DNA from: Eudorina sp. 2006-703-Eu-15
Taxonomy: Eukaryota > Chlorophyta > Chlorophyceae > Chlamydomonadales > Volvocaceae
Length of the DNA stretch: 64,000 bases
Direction of reading: 5' to 3'
NCBI GenBank assembly: GCA_003117195.1
Contig: BDSI01000026.1
Coordinates: 423,897 to 487,896, forward strand
The notes below the pieces were generated by a model that was not told the origin of the DNA, did no database searches, and saw only the letters and a program-made list of their open reading frames with translations. Positions 22,161-35,199 of this stretch are shown here, one piece after another. The position numbers and the translations under genes are program-made. Positions within the stretch are counted from its first letter, which is position 1. Every line of letters starts with the position of its first letter.

Positions 22161-25100
22161 GAGTCCGCAGCTGGTCAGGCACGACGGGTTCAGGAGTGTT
22201 GGTCATTTCGCTCTATCCGATACGTAAGCACGATGGTTTCTTGTCCAGGGCTGTGTACATGCTTTACCGCTGCTGGCAGGCGTCGGCGTCCAATTATGAG
22301 TTTCATCACACAGTGCGGTAAAAATGTTAAGATGAGGAGGGATGTACCGCGGCACTGAAGCCGTTAGTGGGGCCGCCAAAGGTGTGGATTAATGGCGGCA
22401 GATGGAGGGTGCAACAAAGAGAGAAACTGGAGGGCTAGGTGCCTTGCTAAAACGCGCGCGAGGCAGCACGCACGCCAGCCGTCCACAGCTTTGTGCGAAG
22501 GTCGATTTGGTTCGATTCGTTAGATTTTGTTTGTTGATTGCCGTCGATGTCTCGCGGCACGGGTCCGAACTTGGATCAGCATTGGGATCCTGCGCTGATG
22601 ACGGCGGCGCGTTTCGGGACTGCGCTGGCGGTCGTATTGGGCCTTGCCCGGAGAGAATATAAGGTGTGTTTCCTGATGGGTTCATTTGTCGGCTTCGGTA
22701 TTCTAAACGGATTGTGCGGTTGGAACCAGCTGGCGGCTTCGGAGCGCCTGTCGTACACCCGCGGGGCCTGGTTCGTATGTCATATTCCCCAACTATTGGG
22801 GTCGGGAAATATATTGGGGTCCCTGGGGAAGTGTGTGCTTTCCGCAGCAGCTGCAACTATCATGTGTGGGGACGAGGTGTGCGTTTGATGTCATAGTTTA
22901 CAGCCTGCCAGTCGTGGAGCTTGTACATCGCGCATCCATCGGGGAGGCTCTCGGGCCCCCCGTGTGTGTATGTGTGACGTGGTTGTGGTGGCAGCTTGCT
23001 CCACATCTGTACAGTCCTGGCGGGCCCGTGTTAAAGCGCGCAGTATTGCGGGGCGGCGATTCTGCCTCCCTGGAACACAATCTGAAGGTGAACCTTTGTG
23101 TCTTATCTAAGAATGCCCGTCTATCGGCAGAAAGGCAACGTACGGAATCCGTCTGGGAAGGCTGCGAGGAGGGAATTACATTAAAGAGTCGGCTCTATGA
23201 TGGCGCGGAACGGGGGGGAAAGTATTTTTGTCAGGCACGGGGCGGGCTTTTAGTTGTATCAGCGGTCGGCGCCACGGCACCCTATGGACGACCCACCCTG
23301 TGCTTCATCTGTCGCAAGAGGGGTTTCGGGGCGGTACGGGTTGCCCCGGTGTGCGGACTGGGATGCGGGTGCGAGCGCCCGTGTATGGACGTGCCAGCTT
23401 TACCCCGCTCTGTGGATGGGGGATCGGTGCTGTGCCTTGCGCCTGCGCGGATGTCTTGTATTTGGTTTTCTGTGAGCCCGGGTACGCGGCGCTCTCTAGG
23501 CGAGGGAAAGGCTGGGGAAAGGGAGTTAGGGTTGTGCGGAGGGAGGCGTGTAGTTGGACATGGGCCGGCCGGAGGGAGGGAGGGAGGCGTTTGAGCCGGC
23601 TGGACGAGGGAGATGAGGGGTTCTGCATGCCCGGGGCGCGGGCGTGGTGTGGTGTGGTGTTGCTCTCTTGCTTTTCTGCAACAGCTGATTGGCAGCGCCC
23701 TGGTGCAGTGGGCGGTCTGCCGTACACCTGGTACATATCACAAATATATCAATTTTACTCCAATCGTAGACACATGCCGCCCTGCTATGGCTGTTGGCGC
23801 CGAATGAAGTGAGCTCGGTCTCGCCGGAGGGTGTTGATGGGTGAAGTCATGCACTGGGCGCCTGAGCGCAGTCGACGGTCCCCAACAGCAGCACCGGCAG
23901 CGGCCGCTGCAGCGGCCGCGGCAGCAGCAGCAGGTCCCTAGAGTTGGGAATAGCAACGACCAGAAGCGCGAGAAGTACAGTGTGTGGTGCTGCCTGCAGG
24001 ATGTGATGGTGCCGAGGTTTTTGGAAGTGTGCTGTCTGGGACTATCGCAGCCGCGGCCAGCCACCACCGCTCCCGAAGCACATGAATGCAGGTGGTGTAA
24101 ACCGTTGCGTGTATTAGGTGCGGCAGCAGTGGGCAGCGCTGGAATGCATTAGCAGTCAGCAGTGCAAGAGAGGCCCTTTCGAGCCGCTATCAGACCTGCT
24201 GTGCATTTGAATGTCCCCCTTTTATGTCGCGTCCCGTCCCATGCAACCTTTGCAACGCGTCCCGTCCGAACCGCCCCTGGGGGCAGGAAGCATCTTATGA
24301 ATGGCCCGACGGATAGGGGAGGAGAGGGATGACGATGGGGAGGGGGGCAGAGGTGACATCACAGCCTCGACGCATCACGTCCTTTGGAGCGGTCTGAACA
24401 ACAGCTCGACTGCTGGCCGCGTCAGGGAGGTCTGCGATGCTGCTGCGGTTGCTGGCGCGGCCCGTGCTGTGCATTACTCGATTTTGGAGGAGTGCTGCTG
24501 TGGCTGCCCCACGGGTGTTTTGCCATGCGGCACAGGAGCGGCTGTGCGTCTGCAGTCTGCAGTCTTCTATGCTGAACATGTACACTGAAACGTATAATTA
24601 TGATGCCCGTTGAGCACGGATTTCCCCGGTGATTCAAATGGAGGTCTTGAGGGCCCCCTGGTCGGGGTCGCCGGTCTTGCAGGGCCTAGCGTCGCCCCAG
24701 CGGGGGCGTCGTGGCTCTCATAAGCCGCTGCTTCTTCGGCCTAGCGACACCCTCTCGTAGGATTCCCTCGATTCTGGCGCGGGCTGGCTGCCCGCACCCG
24801 TGCGTGCCCACATGCCTGCACGGGCCCACGGCGCCCGGCCGCCCAGTTGCGCGCCCATAAAAACAAAAATCTGAAACCCACCTCCGTTTGCGAACTCTAA
24901 GTGCTTTCACGGGGCGCCCTCAGCACCGTTGGATGTCGGCCAGGCGGTTGGTGCGGTCGTGGCGTTTTCTGCAGAGTATGGAATCATCTGGAAAGCTGCA
25001 TTCTGTTTATGATCAATCGTTGTGTGTATGTGTGTGTGTGTGTTTTTGAGTAGTCGATGGCGCTCTAGTTTTCGGAGCCCGCGGGGGATTTCTATTTTAA

Positions 25101-26471
25101 ATACACGTGTATACACGGGTTTGTGGTGGTGGTGCTTATTGCCGTTGTTGAGCGCGCGCGCCCTGTGCCACCTGCGCCTGTTGCGTGCGTGCGCGCCCCC
25201 ATTGTGCCCGCCCGGGCCAGCTCGCCCCGCACTAAAGCCAGCCCGCCCAAGGAGTGTGCGGGGCGGCTTGCCCCGTCCTCTCCTGACGCAAGCTGCGTGG
25301 TCAGTTGTGGGTGGCGACCCGGGCAGGCCGCGGCGTTTACTTGTCTGGGTGCGCTGTTACGTAGATCTTACTGAATTGCGTACGGTTTGAGCCTGCGCTG
25401 TGTGTTGTTGTAGGTAGGAGATGGAGTTAGATTTGTAGATTTCCTTGAGCTTTCCTTGATACCGATCAATTCATCCTCGCGCACAATGGACACGGGCCCG
25501 GGCGGCGGCGGATCCGCGGATGGATGGATGGTTGTCCGCTGCTGAGAGGTGCACCCGGCGCGCCCGACACGCACGCAGCTCCTCACCTTGGGTGCGGGGA
25601 CTTCTTCAACGGCCCCCCTCATTGGCGAGCTGGGTCGCGGCGCGGAGGGTTGCGCGGAGGGTTGAGTCACCTCATCGGGTCCGTGGGCACCTTTCACAAC
25701 AATGGTGGGGTCGACGTTGCTGCACCGCAACGCGGACCCTCGGGAACACAACGACTGCGTGGTTTGGTGCGGTGTGGTGTGGTATGAGCGGCCAGATGCC
25801 CGGAGGAGGAGGAGCGACGCGACGACGACGCGCACTGCACCCAGCGGGTATGGGGTTTACATACGGCGGTTTGCTCTGCTGCGGTAGCGTTCCACACACT
25901 TCACACACTTTCGTACATGGACGAGCTTCACGGCACAGGGCGCGAGAGACAGAGAGCCGCCTGGGTTTTACCCATCGCGCCCAAGCGGGTTGGGCGAGGG
26001 TTTTAATGAACTGGTGGTGTTGTTTTCGGAGTGGCGTGTGTCACGGTGCAAGGCTGCTGCTGCTGCTGTGCGGGCTGGCTTTGTGGGGCGCGGGTCGGCC
26101 TGTGTGAGCCTTGCTTGGCCATGTGCAGCTCTGTCTGTCTAGCGCATACAGTTGCCTTGCGGAGATCATAAAATGAATAAAATTTCCGCCGGTCGTGGCC
26201 CTCGCGGACGAGCACCCAATTGGCCGCATCGCCATTGTCATCACGGACACGGTGGCAATAAAGTTATCTGCAGGCCCGTGTCAGGGAAGTGAATGTCTGG
26301 GGCAGGGTACGGCGGTCAGTACCCGTTTGATCGCGAGTCCGGAACCGACGGTCGGGGAAGGAGGGTGGGTGCGTCGCGTCATTTGGCTGAAGCACCAGGA
26401 GCCGCAGCGATGGTGCTGGACCTTGGCTGACGATGCGACGGGCGTTGGCACGGTGGCGCGGCGGTGTTTTC
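22161..26471. other. Gene-poor region downstream of the zinc-finger gene
   Basis: About 4.3 kb with no supportable gene. Open frames such as 22833-23594 overlap others and lack family features. The first few hundred bases are presumably 3' untranslated region. The stretch contains short GT-rich and GGGA-rich runs (for example near 23565 and 25022) but no complete element. Confidence 0.4.
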
Positions 26472-26513
26472 AACACACACACACACACACAAACACACAA
26501 ACACACAAACACA

Positions 26514-26588
<75 letters not shown>
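26472..26588. repeat. (CA)n microsatellite with AAAC interruptions
   Basis: Alternating CA for about 115 bp. The left half is interrupted by several AAAC steps; the right half is a pure CA run. Confidence 0.98.
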
Positions 26589-26591
<3 letters not shown>

Positions 26592-27043
26592 ACCGCTGCT
26601 TCCTGCTTGATACCCGCGGTAGGTCGCTGGATGTCGTACGCCTTGCGTCGAGGAGAGGATTAGTGCTATGCGGGATCGCTTTTCGTGCGTTGGTGCGTTT
26701 GAGGTATGTCACTGACGTGCGGTTGGCTACCAACTCCCAACGTGTTTGCGATTCAGCGTGGACACGCGCTCACACATCAATGGCGCCGTACCGCCGTACT
26801 TCACAAGTTCGTCACGGCTTCTCAAGCGGTGAAGATCTTTCTTATGTAACGATGGTTTTGATCAAAAATAGCAACGCAGCCAAGGGTGCTGGAGCTCATC
26901 TTCTGCGGCGCGCGAGGTGGTTGACCACTGTGATATGTAACATAACACCCCCCAAAGCCTTCGAAATTTCTGTATCGTTGACCTCGGAATGGCACTTGAT
27001 CGTGCATCGATGTTACCACACACAAGCGCATGTTGGTCAGCTT

Positions 27044-27424
27044 CATCTGAATGAATGAACGTTACAGGCTTACAGCGGACCCTGAAAAAGGAGCAACGGT
27101 GTACACCACGACAAGCCGCAGCGGGCCCCATCGACAAAGGTACCCTCACACCTCAACGCCGCGAACAAACAAGTATACGGGTCCACCTTGTAACGGTTAA
27201 TAATAATTATAAGTATAGAGGGCCGCAACCCCACCCAGACGGCCACCTACGCAAGCAGAGGCGCACAGCGAGGCAGCACCACCTGTCGTTGGACAGGCAC
27301 AGCGTCGGGCAGGATCCCCAGAAGTGGATTAAACCAAGTACGGGGGAGGTCGCCCACACGTGGCGGGGGAGGTGGCGGCACCGGCAGCAACGGCAGGCAA
27401 CGAAGTGCACCCCCACACCACGAC
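27044..27424 (-). mobile_element. LINE-like 3' end, second copy of the 4.8-6.3 kb element
   Basis: Read on the minus strand this matches 6089-6345. Shared strings include GTGGGCGACCT, TCTGGGGATCC, CGCTGTGCGCCTCTGCTTGC and, in the 3' UTR, GCGGCGTT and TACACCGTTG. It ends with CTGTAACGTTCATTCATTCA. The copy is 5'-truncated and has frame breaks, as expected for dead-on-arrival LINE insertions. Confidence 0.8.
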
Positions 27425-27487
27425 ATCATGGCGACGAATCAGGAACCAACTGTACGAGTTTGTCCTCCCTGGTTGGCGGAGGCGGCT

Positions 27488-27530
27488 TTGGTTGTCAGCG
27501 ATGACCCGCGGGGTCCGCTGCAAAACGTGG
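27488..27530 (+). mobile_element. Isolated retroelement tail motif
   Basis: The string GCGATGACCCGCGGGGTCCG is the terminal motif found at 45836-45857. The following bases (CTGCAAAACG) deviate from the usual CTGTAAC. Only the tail is recognisable. Confidence 0.5.
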
Positions 27531-27687
27531 GGCTTAGCTGCTGCCTGCGGGCGCGATGGGGGAGGGTCCGTCACGAGTCGGGTTGGTTGCTCGCGAAGGC
27601 ACGCAGCGTTCACGTAACCAACGGCCCGGGATAGTCGGTCCCCAGATGAGACAGCCAGCAATTGTTTTATGGACTTCTTTACACTTT

Positions 27688-27760
27688 GAGTGAATCAGTT
27701 ACAGTGGGCCCTGCGGCCCTGCGGGTCATCGGTTACAGCCGCGGCTTCCTCCTCTCTTGC
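27688..27760 (-). mobile_element. Retroelement tail fragment
   Basis: Plus-strand GTTACAGTGGGCCC, then CTGCGGGTCATCGGTTACAG and CGCGGCTTCCTCC, is the reverse complement of the shared tail. It resembles the fragments at 4669 and 41661 and carries a short internal duplication of the CCCTGCGG motif. Confidence 0.6.
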
Positions 27761-30358
27761 TGTGTAAGGGCCCTTGGCAGCGGTCCCCAGTCCCGACGAA
27801 CCCATCTCGGAAATAAACCAGATAGAATTCGCCACGATTGGCCAACGAGTACACAAATGCGACCACAAGAGACAGTCGCGGGATACAGCTACATAGAACT
27901 CCGAGTAATAGCATGGACCGCCTCCCGGCGAGGCAGGCCCCGCGGGACGCCGGAGCCAGGCAACCGGCGGACGTCACGTCTATGTATGCACCCGAACGAC
28001 CAAAGACACAGACACACAAAGACACTCAATTACATGTAGTACTTGTCGTACAGTACTGTACATCATCATAACCATCAATCCTGCCGTCAACAGTCGGATC
28101 ATCCGGTGCTGATGATTTTACCCATTAGCGATCGGTTGCCGTACACGCCGTACACCTGGCCGTACCAAACAGACGCAGTCGTTCGTACACCAAAGCTCGC
28201 TGCGACCTGTCAGCCATATGCACAGGAAGGGGTCGAGGGGCCCCAAGGTGCGGAACCTTAAGGCCCGCTTACCTTGCGCGAAGAAACGAACACCAAGCAA
28301 AACGCAACGACGATCATACCACAAGTATTCGAAGTGACCGACCCAACTGCATCCCTTCATGTAGCTGCTGGCAGGGCCCCCCATGCGCTAAGGGTGAACG
28401 AGCTGCCCTCCCGCCCCAGTTGCGTTTCTTATTGTTATTCTTATTTAGCCGACCTAAGAAAGCTATCCAAACACCCCTGAGTGACTGACTGACAGACGGA
28501 CGGCCGGTCGTACTGGTGCCGTACGGGTTGTATCAACGGCAGCGCCCAATCCAGTACACCGGACTTTGATGCCGTGCGTTATGAATCCATAAAGCCGCGG
28601 GGTGGCTAGGCGGCCAGATGCGCAGCTCACCGGCCATCCGTCCCCTGAAGAGTCGCCGTCTAGCTAGCACTCCCATAAACAGATGATACGGTACATCATG
28701 CACCCCCTGAACAGATGTGCATCACATCACCGACGGCATTCGCCAGCAGCAGGACGAAACCCGGTGAGGGCTATCTATCAATCACACCCAAGTCGGAAAG
28801 GGGCTACATGTGTGCCGTCTGGTCCCTTTCCGCTCTCGTTTCGCACCGCACAGCGCTACCGCTGTTGCAGAGCCCTCAACCGCAGAGGCCGGACGTGCCG
28901 AGTCACCCACACACCTAGCCCGCCATCCACCAGCGCTGCCGGCTGGACGGCGCCCCGCGGCGAAAGACTTGCACCACCCCTGGACGGTCGACTAGCTGCT
29001 GCCGGTAACCCGGTATGCCATGGCCCATGGGTGGCCGGCCGCGAGTGGTCGCCGCCCACGGCTGGGGGCTGGCTGGCTGGCCGCTGGTTTCCCAACGCCG
29101 CCGCCGAGCGGCGTGGCTCGTGTCGCTCGATCGTTGCCGCGGCAGCCCCATCTCCGTCGTGCAGCATCGCCACCGCCGGGCCCTTTCCACGCTCGCCACG
29201 CCACGCCACGGTCGCCTTCACGAAAAAAAACATTAAATCTCCCTCCCTCGCCTCCCTACCGACTTGACAAAACGCACCCAACGGCCCTATGTCGAAAGAG
29301 ACCGCGTAAAAATGCACAAACGGCGCCCCCACGAGCATACATGTGATCAGCGCAGGGCCCTCTCAAGAGCTGGACGCGACTGACGTACAACGAACTGATG
29401 GCATCTGAAACCCGGCATTGAGTCAGAACCCTCGCGGCTCGTCCAAAACAGCTACCGTGCTCCCGCGCCCTCCCAGACCTCCCTGCCATCCCCGCCCGGA
29501 TCTTGCCCTTTCCCTCCCCGCACCGACCCCCGCAGCTCATCATCGGTATGGATAACCAACTGTGTGGATGCCATACCCATCTGTGTGGATGCTTCCAATC
29601 AAATGCCGTACAACACCATGCCACACAACACGCGTCACACAACACAAACCCACGAACCCAACGTGGAGGGGGCCCTTGAGGCGGCCCCTAGGGACCTTGC
29701 CCTCGTAGGGACCTTGCACACCCCAGCGCCCTATACGGCAGACTCCGGTTCCCCCTGTACGGCAGGCTCCGGCTACCCCTTGTACGACAGACTCCGGGGC
29801 TCCCCACAGTCGGGTGCTGAATCGCAAGCCGGGGCTACGGGGCACTCCGAAACCATGTACAGAAAACGCCTCCGCCAAAGCCGCCAGCCAGCCGGCCAGC
29901 CAGCCAGCCGGCCAGCCAACGGACCCCGAGAGCAGTATGTCCCGAGGTTGCCGTTCCCAGGGCACCGCAGTTGCATCCTCCTCCTTCCATCTTCCTACCC
30001 TACCCTTGCTACTCTACCCCTGCTCCTCCTCCTACCATCTTCCTACCCTACCCCGCTACACTTTCATTATGTTGTCTTGCCCTGCCTTCCCCTGCCCTGC
30101 CCTGCCTTGCCCTGCCCTGTCACCTCCTGCCTTTTCCCCTTCAGGCCCTATCTGCAACTTTCTTTTGGCTTATTTGTCACTGCGCAATCGCCCAGGCACG
30201 CAAGCACACACAGCGCCGTTCTTTCGTTTGCAGTGTTGGTAACTGGTGACTGCGTCTGGCGGGTCCCTCGCCAAAGGCCAAACACACCGCCCCACCACAG
30301 CGCACCGCCGCAGCGGCCCCCGGGTCCCTGCGCCCTTGGCGGCCGTCACAGAGAGCCA
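27761..30358. other. Gene-poor region with short repeats
   Basis: No gene is supported. The segment is rich in GCCGTAC/GTACGGC strings. At 29731-29812 there are three imperfect copies of a unit of about 26 bp built on TACGGCAGACTCCGG. Short GGCC-rich and CAGC-rich runs also occur near 29880-29920. Some of this may be 3' flanking sequence of the minus-strand RUS gene. Confidence 0.4.
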
Positions 30359-30478
30359 ATCCCTCCCTCCCTCCCTACCTCCCTACCTGCCTGCCTCCCT
30401 CCCTACCTCCCTACCTGCCTGCCTCCCTCCCTACCTCCCTACCTGCCTGCCTCCCTCCCTCCCTCCCTACCTCCGCAG
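30359..30478. repeat. Pyrimidine minisatellite, unit about 28 bp
   Basis: About four units built from CCTCCCTACCTCCCTACCTG and GCCTGCCT. It lies just 3' of the RUS gene stop codon on that gene's strand. Confidence 0.85.
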
Positions 30479-30717
30479 CAACCAGGGGCGGGGGCCCGCA
30501 CCTACACACCACAAATCACCACCAACACCACTGTCACCAGTGTCATCAACCGTCACAACCACCACCACCACCACCATAAGCTCGGCAAATAAAAACCCAA
30601 CACCACCACCTAGCTCGGCGGTTGCTGATGGCAGACGACGACGTTTACGACCCACCATCACCGACCACGCAACGCCGTCAACGTACGCGCGCCCTGCGCG
30701 GGTGACCCGCATGTCTT

Positions 30718-33700
30718 CTACCACTTGGCTCGCCGCCGCTGCGCCTCCACCACCACCTTCTCCACCGTCCATCCGCTGGCCTGCGGTGACACCACCACCG
30801 TGGGCCCGTTCGGCACCATGATGCATGAATCCATTCATTTGGGTTGAGTGCCAACGGGTGAGGGAAGAAAGAAACGAAGAGAGGAGCAATGGAACAAAGG
30901 GAGGAACAAAGGAAGGAGGGAAGGAAGGAAACGACGTCAGGCACCAGGCCTCGGTTCGCTGATGCACTTGCTGCCTCCTGGCCTGCCCTACCCTGACCCG
31001 ACCTGACCGGAGAGCTCTGTGTAAAGACCACCGAGTGGCCAGGCTACTGACAACGACACGAGCGTACTACGCATGCAATACTGTCGTACAGGTGCCGTAC
31101 CTCGATAGCGGACATGAAGATGGTGGTCAGTCGCTCCGCTGCCGCCAGGCTCTCCTGCGGGTACGACATGGGTACGACACGGGGTCGAACACTAGGTGGC
31201 GACGGAGGCCCTCGCTCCGTTTCGCAACCCCCACATGGCACCCACCCCGGCTTTGTCTCGTTCCTGAGTCCCGATGTCGTGATGTAGTAATGGTAATCAC
31301 CCGTAATCACCCAGACCGCCTCCCCCCCGCACTCCCCCCTCCTGGACCGGCGATCTCCCCCAGTCCTCCCTCCTTCGCACTCGTTCCTCCTCCTCCTCCT
31401 CCTCCTCTCCCCACCTGCAGTTCCAGCCGCAGCTCCGCCGTCTGCTCGTCCGCGTCCGGCAGCGGCTGCGTGTCGCCGTTACGGAGGCGGCGCCGCAGGA
31501 TGCAGGCCTGCATGTAGGCCTGCGGGTTGGGGGCGGGTTGGGGGCGGGTTGGGGCGGGTTGGGGCGGAGTGGGGCTGAGTGGGGCGGAGTTCGGCGGGTT
31601 GGGGCTGAGTGGGGCTGAGTGGGGCTGAGTGGGGCTGAGTGGGGCTGAGTGGGGCTGAGTGGGGCTGAGTGGGGCTGAGTGGGGCTGAGTGGGGCGGAGT
31701 TCGGCGGGTTGGGGCTAAATTGAAAAAAGAAATACACCCGAAAGACAAGCCCAGGCACACCCAGAAACAACGCATACTTACGTGGCGAGGTACCTGCGGG
31801 TCGGGGCAGAGTGGGACTCGGGCTCGGTGGCCGCCCGCCTCCACAGACCGGCCAAACCCGCCAAGGCGCGACGACGGGCGCCGCAAACCCCCTCAACCGA
31901 TCCATCGCGCCGCCGTACCTGCACTATGTCCCGTGGGTCGGCCCGCTCGTGCAGTACGACGTGCAGTACGCCCCGCCGCGGCACCACTATGAAGTGCGCG
32001 TACTTGAATGTATTCAACAGCATCACCAACAAGTTGGCGTTACCTGTGGTGCGGGGTAGCCCGGGGGGATCAGACGGGTCTATGTCAGAAGGGTCTATTG
32101 GTGGATATGTACAATATATGCCTATGGAGCAAAGATCCCTTGTCGTATGTGGGGAGGTGATGGGTTCGCGTGTCAGGGTGCGTGGGGAAGACCTAGCGGG
32201 ATCGGAGTGGGGCTTGTACGACACCGTACACGGTATGGTACCGTACGGTACGACCGATCACTCTGTCCTCCGGATCGCCCCGGATCGCGTCCCTCGCTTG
32301 CTTGCGAGCTACCAAACCGACAAATAACAACCACCAACAGTCAAGAGTTTGTTGACTGTTTTCCCACGTGCGGCCGTACCCGCGCACCCGTACCCACCCT
32401 CCACGATGTGCTCCAGCCGGCTGCCCACGGTGATGGGCGGCGAGAGCCGGGTCGCTGTACGGGAAAAGTACGGCACCGGCGGGTCCAGGGGGCAGAGCTC
32501 CAGGGGGGTCGGGACCTGGCCCAACGCAGGGGCAGGGTGCGGCAACAGCGCAACACGCGTGTCACGGCGGTTGACCGTTGAGATACCGTTAAGACCCACC
32601 GTTATCACAAAGACATCACAAAGACAAGGCGCGGTACATGCACGGTAACGACAGAGCCAAGGGGTCAAAGGTGTCGTCTTTCGTGCGTCAGCACGTGTCG
32701 GCTGCGGACCTGTACGGCACTGACCTGCGGGTCCAGGCTATCGTCGTACATCATCTCGTACTCATGCGTCGAGGGCCCGATGTAGCACCGATCCGTTGTT
32801 CGGTACGCGCGCGGTCGCGGCCAGCGCCGCATCGGTCCCGAGCGGTCGTCGCCGCCGACGCCGACGCCGCCGCGGTCCCGGTCTCGGTCGCCTCCGCTGC
32901 CCAGGCCGCCTGACCGAGCCACGACACCACCCGCCCTGCTACTGCCGTAGCTACGGCTGCTGCTCCCTCCGACGCCGCCGTCACCCCCGTCGCTGCTCGT
33001 CCCAACCCTCCGCTCCACGCCTCTCGCCACCTCGCCATCGTCGTCGCCCAGATCCAGATCCGTGCTACTGCCGACGTTGCCATACCGACTGGTGGGGAAG
33101 CGCCCGCCGGCGGTTTGGTAGCTGGCGCCGTCGCCGTCGTCATCATCATCGGCGGCACGACGCCGGCCGTGCCGCCGCCGCGGGTCGGTATCCGAGGGGC
33201 TTATGCTCGTCAGGAACGAATCCACCAGGAGTTGCAGGCGGGTGGCGTTGAGGGTCGACAGGGGGATGGCCTGAAGGCGTACAGGTTTTGAGGTTTTAGA
33301 GTTTTAGAGTTTTAGGGTTTTCCAAGTCAACGTTCCGCCGGGTGTGGGTTGGTGCTGGGGGCGGGGCGAGGCCTTGGCAAGCACAGGGCAGCAGGGCTGC
33401 AGGGCCCAGCAGAAACCTGCCGTACATTCGGCACAGGCGCGCCCGCGCGGACGAGGCGCATCGGCACATGTGGACTGCGGAAGGCTGTACGGCGTCCCCT
33501 CGGTACGGCCGCCGCCTGAAGCTGCAGAGGAGCGCCCCTTTCCGCGTTCCCTCCGGCCCCCACCACCCACCTGTACGGCCAGGTAGGCGGAGCCGACATT
33601 GGCGGCCGCCAGGAGGCTGAAACACGCGGCGGCGGCGCCGCCGCTTTGCCCCACCGCCGCGCACATGAGAGCCCCCCCCGCAGTGCCCACCAGGGAGGCG

Positions 33701-35114
33701 AAGATGTACTGCGAGGTGCCTGAGGGGGCGCGGCGGGGGGGTGGACGGGGTTAAATTTAAAAAAGAAATAAACCGGACGAGGACGGGGTGGCGCGGCGTG
33801 GCGGCGGCGCCGGGTGGCGGGGGCCGGGGGTTGACGGTCTGGTCGTAGACGAGTAGATGGTCGGTCGTGTTCGATTGGTGCGGGGCGCCGCCGCCAGCGA
33901 GCTGGGGCGCCGGGCGAGAGCCCAGACGTGGGGAGGGGCGGGTGTGGGACGCGGTACGGCAAGACAGTTGGAATCGGTGTACGACATGTAGGTTGGTCGT
34001 TGGCACGTTGGCAGTTGGCGGCGGACGCGGCTGGCCCTCGGAGCCCTCAGCCCTAGAGGACCCCGGAGCCCCGCCGCACCCACCCTTGGCCGTCACGTCC
34101 GCGATGTTGTTGTCCCGAGCGAAGCTCAGGTGGAACACGGAGCGGGTGGAGCCGGCCGCCATCCAGGCCAGGCCTGCAAACCATGCACAACCGCAACCAC
34201 GACCACAATCACGACGGCGCTCAACTCAGCGGCGGCCGTCCTTGTATCCGGCACGCGTCTGTCTGTCAGTCTGTCGCCAGGTGCACCGTCCCTGTCCCCA
34301 CGTCCCCCACGTCCGCTAAAGTCCCACGTCCCCCACGTCTCCCCCAGCCCCCTCCCTCCTCGCGCCCCTTGCCGCCCCTCCCTCCCACGTCCTCACCCTT
34401 GAGGGTATTGGCCAGCGAGCCCATCAGCAGGAAGTGCGCGGGGACCAGCACCGTCATCAGCTCTAGGGCGGCCGCCGCCTGGAGCATCAACGCCGACAGG
34501 AAGAACCTGCGCGAGGCGCGAGAATGGTCGTGGATGGTTGGTTAGTTGTTGGTTAGTTGGTTGGTTGGTCGGTTGGGTGGAAGGTAACTGATCGTGGGTC
34601 AGGAAAGGTAAGGGAAAATTGGTAGACATATTCATACAGTGTGGGTGGGTGGGTGGGTGGGTGGGTTTCTGGAGCCGGCGGTTGGCGCTGGCCAGCGGGG
34701 CGGGGAGGTGGTGCGTTGGGGGTTAGGATTGCGGGGCGGCAGCGCGGGGTGCGAGCGGTGCGCGGTGGCTAGTGGGCGTTGTGGTGGGTTGCGGGCGGCG
34801 GCGCTGGCTGGGTGGGGGCTGGGTGGGGGCTGGGTGGGGCTGGGTGGGGGCTGGGTGACCAACAGTGGGTGCACGGTTCGCATAGATTGCGGAAGGGAGC
34901 TTGGAAGGAAGCTGGGGGTGCACGGTGAAGGCAAGATCAGGTCCCCGACAGGTCCAGCCCGGTCGTCACAGAGGGGGCTGTAAGGGATGAGCGAACTCAG
35001 CGGCGAAGGGCGGCCGCAGCTACCGGCCGGGTGCGCATGTGGGCACAGACGAGAGAAAAGGAAACGTTTTCGGGTCGGGCGGGTCCCTCACTCTACACAC
35101 CCAAACCCAATACA

Positions 35115-35199
<85 letters not shown>

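Noticed and set aside
22833..23812. Overlapping open frames of about 200-250 codons
   Set aside because: Three frames are open over the same GC-rich stretch, with no domain, splice pattern or codon consistency.
26195..27058. 287-codon frame including a His-Thr run
   Set aside because: It is translated from the CA microsatellite and flanking non-coding DNA.
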